Shown here: positions 7,165-15,816 of the stretch, piece after piece
How positions within the stretch are numbered: position 1 is the first letter of the stretch
Layout: every line of letters starts with the position of its first letter
Source of the DNA: Marinobacter aromaticivorans
GTDB lineage: Bacteria > Pseudomonadota > Gammaproteobacteria > Pseudomonadales > Oleiphilaceae
Assembly (NCBI RefSeq): GCF_002806975.1
Contig: NZ_NIHD01000001.1
Location: 248,001 to 312,000 of the forward strand
Direction: 5' to 3'
Length of the DNA: 64,000 bases
Position numbers and translations under genes: made by a program
Notes under the pieces: model-generated
The model's input: the letters and a program-made list of their open reading frames with translations, nothing else
What the model was told of the DNA's origin: nothing
The model's database searches: none

Positions 7165-9660
7165 ATGTTATGGAAGTCAGGTTCTCGTGTGGCTTTTCAG
7201 CCCACTGCAGGGCACGGTCCCTACGCTCGTAAAAAACCACAAATTTTTCTCACCAGTTTTCTGATGGCAGGCGCGCTCTCTGGAGCTGCACTTGCTCAAG
7301 AACCCAATCCAACTCCCAATACTTACACTGATTTGCCAGTGCCACAGCTGACACGCTGGAAAACCGAGACCAATACGGTGACGGTTCAACCCGGTGTTGA
7401 CGGCTACTCTGGTGCCTCTGCGCGGACCCAGTTTTACCCCAGTGAACTGGCTCGCCAGAGTGCGGAAGCTGCGTTAGCAACGTTAAATAATGCTGATCCA
7501 GCCGACGATGTCGAGGATATTGAAGGCGAGTTGTGGGCGAACAGCCCGGCGGCAGTCTACTGGGAACTGGATGACGGCAGCGGTCGCCCGCCCGGTATCC
7601 AGGTTGTAACGGACGATCTTGATACCCCAACCAATAACTGCATTATGTCCTCGGGTATGCGCGTGGATGAAAAACTGGGCACGCTCGTTCCCAAAACCTG
7701 CAGCGATCCAAATAGTAGTTCCAAGCGTTATTTCCTGGAAATCCGGGATGCCGATACACCGGTGGATATGGTGTTTGAGGTAGGTAAAAAGGACATTCGC
7801 TACAAGGGTGTGAAAAACCCCGAAGAGGATGGTGGTGAAGAGCTGGCCGCCTTTAAGGAAGAGTATGGCATTGGCCGTATCTACCGTGTAATCCAGAAGG
7901 TTGTGAACAACTCGGATGAGCGCTGGGTCGGCATTAAAATGGAGCTCGGCCACGGTATCGGGAATAATTTCACCCCTTTCAATTTCGCAGAAGACGGTGT
8001 TGCGTTTGAACTGCGTGAAGCCGTGCCGCGGGAGTTTTTTGAAGGGGAAACCGGCGCCCCGGATATAGCAGTCTGGAATCCTGACCGTTTCTCAACATTC
8101 TCGCCCAAGGGCTTTGATGATGGTTCTCGGGAGCGTTTTGACCCTGGCTTCTTCTCCGATCAGGCTGCAGGTCTTTTCCCACCGCAGAGTGCGGGCAATG
8201 GTTCAGACAAAGCGGTGCTGCTCTACAGTGGTTCTGAATACAACTCTGAAACCGATGCCTATGGCGCGATTACCCCGAACGTTTTCAGCATGGCGGATAC
8301 GCAGGCTGCAGGAACCACGTTCGTTACTCAGGGCGTATTCGGTTATATGCTGTCTGATTCAATAGCGCCTATTGTTATCGCCCGTTATGACGGGGGTGAC
8401 CCCGATGGTGAATCGGATGCGTTCGAAGCCTGGTGGGATGGTGAAAACTGGCGGTACGGGCAGGCCGGTGGTGAAGCAGAGGGCGTCGCTCCTTTTGGAG
8501 TGGTGGGTAACGATCAGCTAGAGGAATGGGCTGAAAGGCTGCTGGGCACCACGACAGAAGAAGCTGATAAAAAGGGGTATGCCTCTGTTCTGGCAGATGA
8601 CCTGGCTACCCAGAATATGGATACCTTTATCTACATTGGTGATGGCATTCTGGACGAAAATGGTGCTCCCAAATACGAAAACATCACGTTGCGGGTAACC
8701 GCCATATCGACAGCTTCGGAAGGACTTTCCTCCACGAGCCGTGGTAACGAGACGCCGGCCTGGATTGATTCTGATGGTAAGAATACGGCTCCGGACCTCC
8801 TCTCATACCGAGTCCCAAGACCAGCTCCGGAAGCACTGAACGACTCAGCGACGACCGTCGGGGTTGTTCCGGTGGACATCAACCTGTTGGAGAACGACCT
8901 GCTGAATGGCAAACTTCTGAGCCAGCGGATTGGCGCCGGTGATGTTACTGCGGCGTATGAGGTTGTCACGGGCCCGGCAAACGGAACTGTCACAATCACC
9001 GATGGGATAGCAACCTACGAGGCGAATGACGGCGTTACAGGGCCGGATACGTTCACTTATTTGGTGAAGGTTACCGATGCAAAAGCTGATGACGATGAGT
9101 ACGGCACAGATACTGAATCAAACACTGCGACGGTCACTGTGCAAGTTGTTCCATACCCGGGAACTGAAACACCGATCGCTAAAAATGACTCAGCAGTAAC
9201 GTTCAGCGATACCCCGGTAACCATCGATGTGTTAGGCAACGATGATTTGCCAGCGGGCACCGCCTCAGTGACTGTTCCGGCGACTGAAGAAGCTGGTGGC
9301 CCTGTGTCTGGCACCGCAACGGTTTCAGACAATAAGGTGGTTTATACTCCGGCGTCGAACCTGACGTTCAAAGATGAAGAGTCAATAATTGATCGCTTTA
9401 TCTATACGGTTGATGTGAACGGGAAGAAAGCCAGCGCTCTGATCACTGTGAGAATAGACCCTCCAGTTGTGGAAGAGCCCACTGATCCAGGCACTGACCC
9501 AGACACTGACACTGACACAAACAGCGAAAAAGGCGGCGGCACGCTCTTCGGCTGTAGCTACAGCCCGGGTGCACCGTTCGATCCGACATTGCCGCTTGTG
9601 GTACTGGCGGCACTCGGTGGACTGGTTATCCGCAACCGTCGTAAGCAAACCCTGCACTAA
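7165..9660 (+). CDS. Secreted choice-of-anchor protein with two Ig-like repeats and JDVT-type C-terminal sorting signal
   Basis: An exported protein of 831 residues with an unusual, long N-terminal signal peptide (basic region, hydrophobic core ending SGAALA before QEPNP). Residues about 30-540 form an unassigned domain resembling the choice-of-anchor F family as I remember it. Two cadherin/Ig-like repeats with the hallmarks NDSA, ENDLL/GNDDL and DTFTYLV/DRFIYTV follow at about 550-665 and 668-765. An acidic linker rich in T-D-P repeats leads to the tail: GGGTLFGCSYSPGAPFDPTL (Cys at residue 797), a hydrophobic helix and a basic end (RNRRKQ). The same tail occurs in the protein encoded at 10349-12547, and a CAAX-type protease lies between them. 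Start 7165 is chosen because AAAAAAGGAAG precedes it; an ATG at 7084 would spoil the signal peptide. Confidence 0.82.
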   Translation: MLWKSGSRVAFQPTAGHGPYARKKPQIFLTSFLMAGALSGAALAQEPNPTPNTYTDLPVPQLTRWKTETNTVTVQPGVDGYSGASARTQFYPSELARQSAEAALATLNNADPADDVEDIEGELWANSPAAVYWELDDGSGRPPGIQVVTDDLDTPTNNCIMSSGMRVDEKLGTLVPKTCSDPNSSSKRYFLEIRDADTPVDMVFEVGKKDIRYKGVKNPEEDGGEELAAFKEEYGIGRIYRVIQKVVNNSDERWVGIKMELGHGIGNNFTPFNFAEDGVAFELREAVPREFFEGETGAPDIAVWNPDRFSTFSPKGFDDGSRERFDPGFFSDQAAGLFPPQSAGNGSDKAVLLYSGSEYNSETDAYGAITPNVFSMADTQAAGTTFVTQGVFGYMLSDSIAPIVIARYDGGDPDGESDAFEAWWDGENWRYGQAGGEAEGVAPFGVVGNDQLEEWAERLLGTTTEEADKKGYASVLADDLATQNMDTFIYIGDGILDENGAPKYENITLRVTAISTASEGLSSTSRGNETPAWIDSDGKNTAPDLLSYRVPRPAPEALNDSATTVGVVPVDINLLENDLLNGKLLSQRIGAGDVTAAYEVVTGPANGTVTITDGIATYEANDGVTGPDTFTYLVKVTDAKADDDEYGTDTESNTATVTVQVVPYPGTETPIAKNDSAVTFSDTPVTIDVLGNDDLPAGTASVTVPATEEAGGPVSGTATVSDNKVVYTPASNLTFKDEESIIDRFIYTVDVNGKKASALITVRIDPPVVEEPTDPGTDPDTDTDTNSEKGGGTLFGCSYSPGAPFDPTLPLVVLAALGGLVIRNRRKQTLH

Positions 9661-9681
9661 GCCTGTTAGTGCATAACCTGG

Positions 9682-9710
9682 AGCCCCGGCGAAATTTGCC
9701 GGGGCTTTTT
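9682..9710 (+). terminator. Rho-independent terminator
   Basis: A perfect 9-bp stem (AGCCCCGGC / GCCGGGGCT) with the loop GAAATTT is followed by a T-run. It lies 22 bases after the stop of the secreted protein gene and separates it from the protease gene. Confidence 0.85.
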
Positions 9711-9812
9711 ATATTATGCAAAGCCCCCTCCTGCTCGAAGCATCTGACTTTCCCGTTGCAGATCCACTAGTATGCTGAGTTTGACTATCTGCAGGACAAG
9801 GCCTTCCCACCC

Positions 9813-10289
9813 ATGCATGAAAGCACTTCTCTTAAGCAGCAGTTAGGATTAACGCTCCCTGAGTGGCTGTTCGCGGATTGGCAGTTTATATTGGCGGTAA
9901 TCACCGGCTGTTGTCTGAGTGTGGCTGTTGGCGCTTTAGCTGGCGGGAATGCCTGGCTGGATGCTGGCTGGATGCCACTGGTTTCCCTTATTCTCTGGGC
10001 TCCGGTGATCGAGGAGTTGGCCTTTCGCGGCATCGTGCAGGGCTTTCTTGGCGAAACAGCATTTGGTAAACGCCACCTCGCAGGCCTCTCTTTCGCTAAT
10101 CTGCTCGCGGCGCTTCTGTTTACGGCCTGGCACCTGGTTTACCGAACCGATCTGCTGGCCTGGCTGGTCTTTGTCCCGGCCCTGGTGTTCGGCTACTTCC
10201 GGGAGCGTCACGGCTCGCTGCTGCCTTGTGTGATTCTTCATGCAGCTTACAACGCTGCTTTATTCCCGGGTTGGTATCTGTTTTCCTGA
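9813..10289 (+). CDS. mrtJ: CAAX-type glutamic intramembrane protease, probable JDVT-CTERM sorting enzyme (MrtJ-like)
   Basis: A small polytopic membrane protein (158 residues) of the CPBP/CAAX protease family. The three family motifs are present: EELAFRG with paired glutamates E67-E68 and R72, then TAWHL with H107, then HAAYN with H143 and N147. The membrane segments are short and few, as in dedicated sorting proteases. It is flanked on both sides by genes for proteins sharing the JDVT-type tail. By analogy with MrtX/rhombosortase-type systems it probably cleaves those tails within the membrane near the Cys-Ser-Tyr motif. Function is inferred from family and context. The gene has its own terminators on both sides, so it is likely monocistronic. 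AAGG lies about 12 bases before the ATG. Confidence 0.8.
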   Translation: MHESTSLKQQLGLTLPEWLFADWQFILAVITGCCLSVAVGALAGGNAWLDAGWMPLVSLILWAPVIEELAFRGIVQGFLGETAFGKRHLAGLSFANLLAALLFTAWHLVYRTDLLAWLVFVPALVFGYFRERHGSLLPCVILHAAYNAALFPGWYLFS

Positions 10290-10299
10290 CCCCAACAAA

Positions 10300-10329
10300 A
10301 AACCCGGCCTGATACCAGAACCGGGGTTT
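10300..10329. terminator. Bidirectional terminator between mrtJ-like gene and second JDVT substrate
   Basis: The convergent genes are separated by the stem AAACCCGG / CCGGGGTTT. A-run on the left and T-run on the right let it act on both strands. Confidence 0.75.
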
Positions 10330-10348
10330 ATGTTATTACCGATCGGTT

Positions 10349-12547
10349 TTATGACCGGGCTTTCAGGTTCCGTACTGTCAGGCCACCGATAGCCAGCGCC
10401 GTCAGCAGAAGCAGTGTCGGGTCAAATGGAGCACCCGGGCTGTAGCTGCAGCCGACAAGCGTGCCGTCGCCTTCGTTGGTTTCTACAACGTCGTCGGGCA
10501 GCTCGACTACGGTTGATTCACGGTACATCGCATGGGTTTCGTCACCCTCGATCTGGTTCCAGACTGTAAACAGTCGATTGCCTGCCGGAGTCATGCGGAT
10601 CTGCGATTCGAATGTTTCAACGCCATCAGCTTCACCCGCGAAGGTAACAATCGGCGTTAGGTAAGCCCCTTTGTCCTCGACACGAGTGGCATAGAGATCG
10701 AGTTCACTGGTGGCATTATCACTCCACGCAGAGACGTTGGTCTGCTTGCCCCAGGCAAGGTAGAACTTGGTTTTGTCCTGACATTCCTCAGGATTCGTCG
10801 CGCAGGCGGGCGTGCTTCCCGGTGTGCCAACCAGGCGGGGCTCACGCACGTTGATGGTGGTATCGGTTTCGTTGCTCTTGTTTTCTGGCGCCGACCATTC
10901 ACCGGTTGCTCCATTATAGTGGCGCAAGTAAAAGTTGTAGTTTTTGGTGTTGGTGTAAAGCAATTCCGCCAGAACGGGCGTGTAGGTGTAACCGATGTAG
11001 AGGTCATCGCCCCGCAGCAGCCCACGGTGTGCGTTGGCACTTTCTTCCACAACCTGGTTGGTGTCATCAGAAAGTGTCGAGTTGGCAATGTCCGCATCGG
11101 TTGTAGCCTGGGCAATTTCTGCCTGACTGCTCATGTTCAATGCGGGCGCGTTGTTCAGGGCCCTGGCAGAGGCATAGTCTGAAACCGCACAGTTGGCGTC
11201 AACAGCCGGTACCATTTCAGCGGGTGAGAAGCCGTTACCACCATTTACGATGCCTTTGCGCAACATGATGTCTGAGGGGCCACCCTGGGTGAACTCACCT
11301 TCTTTCCAGAAAATGCCCAGGCGCATACCACTGACCGGTCCTGCTTCTTTCTGTGGAACGAAGCGAACGCGGCGTGCATTCAGCAAAGGGTTGCTGATGA
11401 TACAGCCGGCCTGAGCTTCAGGGTTATTCCAGTCGAAGGTGTGATAGCGGACATACTTTCCCTCATCCAGACCATCGGAGCCTTTGGTTTCTTCGTAGGC
11501 GAGAATAACCTGTGGCGTTGAATCCAGTTCGCCGAATTGAAGCGCCAGGTTGGCCCGGGAGGCGCCAGCTTTTCCGCCTTCCACAATTTCAGAACCGTCA
11601 ACACTTGTAGAACCTGTGGAAGCGGTGATGTCCTCACCGGAACTGTCTTTAATGACATCGAAATTACCGGCGGCCTCTTGTCCGTCTATGTAGTTGTCGG
11701 TGACGCGAACAGGCGTTGTCCAGATGCCTGCATCTTGGGTGCCCCAACCTTTAAGAGCGTAGCTGTACCAGATATCGGTTCCGTGGCTGGTGTTCGCACC
11801 GGAAGCACCGTCACCCGGGCCTTCAGCTTCGCCCCGTTGCAGGCCGCGAGGATCTTCCTGCCAGGTGAGTGCCCACTCACCGGTTCCGAGACCGCGGCTC
11901 ACATCCTGCTTGGCATCGCGCTCACCAGAAGAGAGTTGCACGGCGTCCGACCAGGTGGTGCCGTTATCTGAACTGGTCACTGCATAGGTGCAACTGAAGG
12001 GAATTTCGCGGTTTTCAAGGGAACGATAGCTGACCATGCGCTGGTCGCCACCCTCGCAGTATTTATCTACCCAGGAAACCACGACGCGGGAGCCTGAGTT
12101 GAAAATGTTGGGTTTGTCTGAATCGCCCGGGAAAGCTTCAGGCTCTCGGGTAGTTTCTAAAATATCACCATTTTCGTCGATGGTGATGGTATAGCCATTC
12201 CAGTCGGTATTAATGGAAGTCTTAGCAGCAGTGTTGGAGAGGTTAACTTCTTCTGACCAGCTGCTTTCCTGATCGCAGTCGGCATCGCAATACCGTGCGA
12301 AAATATCCCGTGCCGGTCGCTCACCCTGTTCTTTGACGTCGTAAACCGTGTTTTCGTTGGGGTCGAGATAATCACCATACACGGAAACCAGTCGACCATT
12401 GGTCATCCGTACTATCTTGGTTTTATTGGCACCGCCATTGCTGTTGAGCTTGACGGTATCACCAAAGCTGAGCCCGGTAGCGGCAGTGGCCGCGCCCGGC
12501 AAGGCAAGAGTGGTTGCTATCGCTGCGAGGAGAGCCTGTTTTTTCAT
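10349..12547 (-). CDS. Secreted choice-of-anchor O-like protein with JDVT-type C-terminal sorting signal
   Basis: A 732-residue exported protein. The signal peptide is MKKQALLAAIATTLALPG, cleaved around ATA-A. The body contains short sialidase-like Asp-box sequences (SSDNGTTWSDAV; also DQESSWSEEV), suggesting a beta-propeller-like fold, and several Cys residues (CDADCD, CATNPEEC). The C-terminal tail is GDGTLVGCSYSPGAPFDPTL with Cys at residue 700, then a hydrophobic helix and the basic end RNLKARS. This tail is nearly identical to that of the protein encoded at 7165-9660. The ATG at 12547 is chosen because AAGGACGCACC precedes it and it begins a normal signal peptide. I recall the family name choice-of-anchor O from annotation of similar proteins; a profile search would settle it. 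Confidence 0.82.
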   Translation of the reverse strand: MKKQALLAAIATTLALPGAATAATGLSFGDTVKLNSNGGANKTKIVRMTNGRLVSVYGDYLDPNENTVYDVKEQGERPARDIFARYCDADCDQESSWSEEVNLSNTAAKTSINTDWNGYTITIDENGDILETTREPEAFPGDSDKPNIFNSGSRVVVSWVDKYCEGGDQRMVSYRSLENREIPFSCTYAVTSSDNGTTWSDAVQLSSGERDAKQDVSRGLGTGEWALTWQEDPRGLQRGEAEGPGDGASGANTSHGTDIWYSYALKGWGTQDAGIWTTPVRVTDNYIDGQEAAGNFDVIKDSSGEDITASTGSTSVDGSEIVEGGKAGASRANLALQFGELDSTPQVILAYEETKGSDGLDEGKYVRYHTFDWNNPEAQAGCIISNPLLNARRVRFVPQKEAGPVSGMRLGIFWKEGEFTQGGPSDIMLRKGIVNGGNGFSPAEMVPAVDANCAVSDYASARALNNAPALNMSSQAEIAQATTDADIANSTLSDDTNQVVEESANAHRGLLRGDDLYIGYTYTPVLAELLYTNTKNYNFYLRHYNGATGEWSAPENKSNETDTTINVREPRLVGTPGSTPACATNPEECQDKTKFYLAWGKQTNVSAWSDNATSELDLYATRVEDKGAYLTPIVTFAGEADGVETFESQIRMTPAGNRLFTVWNQIEGDETHAMYRESTVVELPDDVVETNEGDGTLVGCSYSPGAPFDPTLLLLTALAIGGLTVRNLKARS

Positions 12548-12751
12548 GGTGCGTCCTTGATTGGTTAATAGCTTTCGTTGACAGCGATTTCTTTTTTTAT
12601 AATTTTTTACACTATCAATATTACGAATGTATGACAGAATCGTCATGCATTGCAAATTAACTGTAATGAAAAGCGGCAGTTATTGTTTGACATCAAAATA
12701 AATCGTTACGCTGTTGCAGCATTACATTGTTTAACCTTTCGGAGATTTCGT
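12548..12751. promoter_or_regulatory. Divergent AT-rich promoter region with an inverted repeat
   Basis: The region drives the JDVT substrate gene leftwards and, formerly, the cytochrome lipoprotein gene rightwards. An inverted repeat ATGAC-N6-GTCAT lies at 12631-12646. A consensus -35 hexamer TTGACA is at 12687-12692 on the plus strand, but no convincing -10 follows at the right distance. Confidence 0.35.
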
Positions 12752-13369
12752 ATGAGGGGTTATCACCTCGGAAACCTCGCCATAGCTGCGCCGGTTGTCC
12801 TGAGTTTTCTGCTCAGCGCATGCAACGAGCAGGCAGGGCGACAGTCCTGCCGTGATGCGTATGCCTGATCTTCTGGTATCCCCTAACCAGCCATCACCGG
12901 ATGGCGAGGATATCAGCCCGTTTTTTGACTGGAAAAGCAGCGTGATGGCCAACGCCTTCACCGATCCCTACTTTCGCGCAACCATGAAGCATGAGACAGA
13001 AGCGTTTCCGCATCTGGCCGGCTTTATTGAGGACACCTGTCTGACGTGCCATACCCCCATGGCCCGGGCCCATGCCCACCAGACTGGCGTGAGCCTGGAA
13101 AAGGACGCTTCATGCGGTCATGATAAAGGCTGTTACCGGGCTGACCAGGCCATGGCAGACCCTCATGCCCGGGAAGGCATCAGTTGTACGGCCTGCCACC
13201 AGATCACCGATTCACAGTGGAGTCCACGCTCTACTATCAGAACATTCGTCCGACATTTGTTGAGGCAGAGCACGGTGAGCATCCCTGGATTGCAGAGTTC
13301 CGGGGGATTGCCAGCCGGAACCCGCCAAAAGCAGAAGTACTGGCGTCTGCAAGTTTTCAGGTTGACTGA
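12752..13369 (+). pseudogene. Decayed multiheme cytochrome c lipoprotein
   Basis: Three pieces in two frames rebuild part of one protein. 12752 starts a lipoprotein signal peptide (MRGYHLGNLAIAAPVV, lipobox LLSAC) with GGAG upstream. After about 12840 the frame changes, and the next piece reads from DSPAVMRMPDLLVSPNQPS through PFFDWKSSVMANAF to two haem motifs, CLTCH (13038-13052) and CTACH (13185-13199). Near 13205-13225 the frame changes again to a C-terminal piece (YYQNIRPTFVEAEHGEHPW) that ends at 13369. Related multiheme cytochromes known to me are several hundred residues longer, so an internal deletion plus two frameshifts is likely. It would have been a periplasm-facing electron-transfer lipoprotein. 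It sits beside the JDVT-CTERM genes. Confidence 0.72.
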
Positions 13370-13376
13370 GGTATCC

Positions 13377-13985
13377 ATGAGCAAAGACTATTTCGCGCAC
13401 AAAGCGCACACCTACGAACAAAACCCCGATCGTGTCGATAATGTGTCCAATATCGCTAACGCAATCCTTGGCAAGGTGAAGCTGGAGCCATCCATGCATC
13501 TGCTGGATTTTGGTTCCGGAACGGGGTTGCTGCTGGAACGGATTGCGCACCATGTCGGGAAAATCACGGCGGTGGATATCTCACCCTCCATGAACCGGCA
13601 GCTTTTGGAAAAGCAGGGCAGCCTGGCCTGTGAGCTGGAAGTTCAGGAACTGGATCTGGAAAAGCAGACCGTGGAACACAGGTTTGATGGCATTATTTCT
13701 TCCATGACCATGCACCACGTGCGGGATGTAGATGCCATGTTCTGCCGCTTCCATGAGATGGTGAAACCGGGTGGTTTTATTGCCATAGCCGATCTGGACA
13801 AGGAAGACGGCTCCTTCCATACGGAAGATACCGGGGTGTTCCATTTCGGATTCGACCGGGAAGATATTGTTTCGGCAGCCACTCAGGCGGGCTTTGAAAA
13901 CGTGGAAGTGGTATCTGCCAGCACGATCAAGCGGGAAACTGGTGATTACCCGGTGTTTTTACTGGTGGCCTGGAGACACGTTTAA
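13377..13985 (+). CDS. Class I SAM-dependent methyltransferase
   Basis: A cytoplasmic methyltransferase of 202 residues. Motif I is LLDFGSGTGLLLERI, motif II contains the acidic residue in ITAVDISPSM, and the post-I/II region reads FDGIISSMTMHHV. It resembles UbiE/Methyltransf_11 proteins; the substrate is not known. The frame is open far upstream through the decayed cytochrome, but the ATG at 13377 (MSKDYFAHKAHTYEQNP) is the natural start, with TGAGG before it. It starts 8 bases after the end of the cytochrome remnant. Confidence 0.85.
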   Translation: MSKDYFAHKAHTYEQNPDRVDNVSNIANAILGKVKLEPSMHLLDFGSGTGLLLERIAHHVGKITAVDISPSMNRQLLEKQGSLACELEVQELDLEKQTVEHRFDGIISSMTMHHVRDVDAMFCRFHEMVKPGGFIAIADLDKEDGSFHTEDTGVFHFGFDREDIVSAATQAGFENVEVVSASTIKRETGDYPVFLLVAWRHV

Positions 13986-14066
13986 CCATGCCTGTTGCTG
14001 GGACTCATAATGGGTATCTGGCGAAACAGCAGTGCCTGCCGCTCTTCGCCAGATAGTATCGGAAGC

Positions 14067-14510
14067 TTACTGTGCAGTTGTAACGTACTTGAGAATCTCA
14101 ACCACCTGTTCCGGAGTCTGCGCCCACGCCATGGCAGATGCGTCTACTTCCTTTAGCGGGTGGATGATGTCTTCGTTGTGCAGGGTAACGTAGGGCGTAC
14201 CCATAGCGGCACAGAAACCGGCGTCAAAGGCCGCATTCCACTGCTTGTATTTGTCGCCGAACCGGATCACCGCAAGGTCACACTGTTCAAGCAGCGTTTT
14301 GGTGCGAATACCGTTCACCTTGGACGACTGGTGGTCGCGCCAGAAAGCGACTTCCGGCTTGCCCAGCATATCGCCCGCTGCATCGCTGGCCTCGTGATTG
14401 GTAACAGGCGCGGTGAATTCTACTGGCAAGCCGGCGTCTTCTGCTCCAGCCTGAATCTGCTCACGCCAGTCAGTGTGAATTTCGCCAGAGAGGTACACAG
14501 TCCAGATCAT
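14067..14510 (-). CDS. YtoQ family protein
   Basis: This 147-residue cytoplasmic protein matches the YtoQ family over its whole length, with the typical opening MIWTVYLSGEIHTDWREQI and the later segment CDLAVIRFGDKYKQWNAAFD. The fold resembles nucleoside 2-deoxyribosyltransferases, but the biochemical role is unknown. The ATG at 14510 is preceded by AGGAGAACTTC. It is convergent with the methyltransferase gene and has no operon partner. Confidence 0.85.
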   Translation of the reverse strand: MIWTVYLSGEIHTDWREQIQAGAEDAGLPVEFTAPVTNHEASDAAGDMLGKPEVAFWRDHQSSKVNGIRTKTLLEQCDLAVIRFGDKYKQWNAAFDAGFCAAMGTPYVTLHNEDIIHPLKEVDASAMAWAQTPEQVVEILKYVTTAQ

Positions 14511-14817
14511 GAAGTTCTCCTAAGTAAATTTGGCAGGGGAAGGTTTGAACCTGCGGGACCCTATCATAGCCCGGCGCCATACAGAATCTCAGCCCGGTTA
14601 ATCCCCTATATCGCCTGTGGCTTTCTCCAGCCGCGCTCGCGAGTCGGCGATAAACTGAAAAAGCAGATCTCTGTAGTGGTTTTGAGCTGAGTTTGTTCTG
14701 AGAGGCTCGGCTGAGAGTACTATAGCTTTGAAAGTACTATGCAGAGCTTGCATTTACGCCGTTAGTGCCAATCATGTATAACCAGAAAACAATCTTTGAC
14801 CAGATGCGAGGAGTTCA
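14511..14817. promoter_or_regulatory. 307-base divergent region upstream of ytoQ-like gene and cbpA
   Basis: No gene is seen. Two AGTACTAT repeats (14716-14723 and 14733-14740), 17 bases apart, lie about 80-100 bases before the cbpA start and could be regulator sites. A sigma-32-like -35 (CTTTGAAAG) overlaps the second repeat, but no matching -10 (CCCAT-type) is found. On the minus strand near 14530-14560 a stretch ending TTCAAACCTTCCCCTGCCA resembles the 3' end of a tRNA without its 5' half. Confidence 0.3.
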
Positions 14818-15801
14818 ATGGACTTCAAAGACTATTACGCCGTGCTCGGTGTGAGCGAGTCTGCCTCCCCCGAGGAGATCAAAAAATCCTACAGGAAGCT
14901 GGCCCGGAAATATCACCCGGATGTCAGTACAGAGGATGATGCCAGTGAGAAATTCAAAGACCTTGGTGAGGCCTACGAAGTATTGAAAGATCCGGAAAAG
15001 CGTGCGGAATACGATCAGTTGCGCAAATACGGTGCGCGGCCCGATGGTTCTTTCCAGCCGCCTCCCGGCTGGCAGAGTGCATCCGGCTTTGGCGGTGGCG
15101 GCTATACGGAGGCAGATGCGCGCCAATTCAGTGACTTCTTTGAAGAAATCTTCGGTGGCAGGCGCGGTGCCGGAGGGTTTTCCGGCAGTGAGTTTGGTGC
15201 AGGGGCTGGCGGTTTCCGGCAAAGCGTTCGTATGCGCGGTGAGGATGTTCACGCGCGGTTGCCGCTGTTTTTGGAAGAAGTGTTCAATGGATGCGAAAAG
15301 CAGGTTTCCTTTACCGTCCACGAGGCCGACGAGCACGGGCGTATAGTTGCGCGCCAGAAAACCCTGAAAGTAAAAATCCCCGCCGGTATGCGCGAAGGGC
15401 AGCATCTGCGTTTGAAGGGGCAGGGCTCTCCCGGGATTGGTGGTGGCGAGCCAGGTGACCTGTTGATAGAGGTAGAGCTGGCGCCGCACCCGCTGTTCAG
15501 CGTGGAAGGCCGGGATATTGTGGTGACGATTCCTGTAACACCCTGGGAGGCCGCACTGGGTGCGACAATCACTGTGCCTACGGTAGGCTCCAAAGTGAAT
15601 GTGAAAGTCCCCAAGGGTTCATCTTCTGGACGCAAGCTCCGCCTCAAGGGTAAAGGGCTGCCAGGCAAGCACCCGGGCGACCAGATGGTTATAATCCAGA
15701 TCGTGATGCCCGAACAGCATTCTGCGGAGGCGCTAAAACTCTATGAACAGCTTGCCGAAGCCGAGAAAGGTTTTGATCCACGCAGCAAACTCCATCTGTG
15801 A
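14818..15801 (+). CDS. cbpA: Curved DNA-binding protein CbpA (DnaJ-type co-chaperone)
   Basis: A 327-residue type II Hsp40. The J-domain occupies residues 1-70 with the HPD triad in KYHPDVS. A Gly/Phe-rich linker (GFGGGGYTEAD, FGGRRGAGGFSGSEF) follows to about residue 135. The C-terminal substrate-binding domains contain KVKIPAGMREGQHLRLKGQG and VKVPKGSSSGRKLRLKGKG. There is no zinc finger, as expected for CbpA rather than DnaJ. GAGGAG precedes the ATG by five bases. The CbpM modulator gene follows 15 bases later. Confidence 0.95.
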   Translation: MDFKDYYAVLGVSESASPEEIKKSYRKLARKYHPDVSTEDDASEKFKDLGEAYEVLKDPEKRAEYDQLRKYGARPDGSFQPPPGWQSASGFGGGGYTEADARQFSDFFEEIFGGRRGAGGFSGSEFGAGAGGFRQSVRMRGEDVHARLPLFLEEVFNGCEKQVSFTVHEADEHGRIVARQKTLKVKIPAGMREGQHLRLKGQGSPGIGGGEPGDLLIEVELAPHPLFSVEGRDIVVTIPVTPWEAALGATITVPTVGSKVNVKVPKGSSSGRKLRLKGKGLPGKHPGDQMVIIQIVMPEQHSAEALKLYEQLAEAEKGFDPRSKLHL

Positions 15802-15816
15802 AGGGGAGAGTAACGA

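Noticed and set aside
14530..14560. Minus-strand segment resembling the T-arm and 3' end of a tRNA (TTCAAACCTTCCCCTGCCA)
   Set aside because: No matching 5' acceptor strand, D-arm or anticodon arm lies upstream, and the T-stem is imperfect. At most a remnant.
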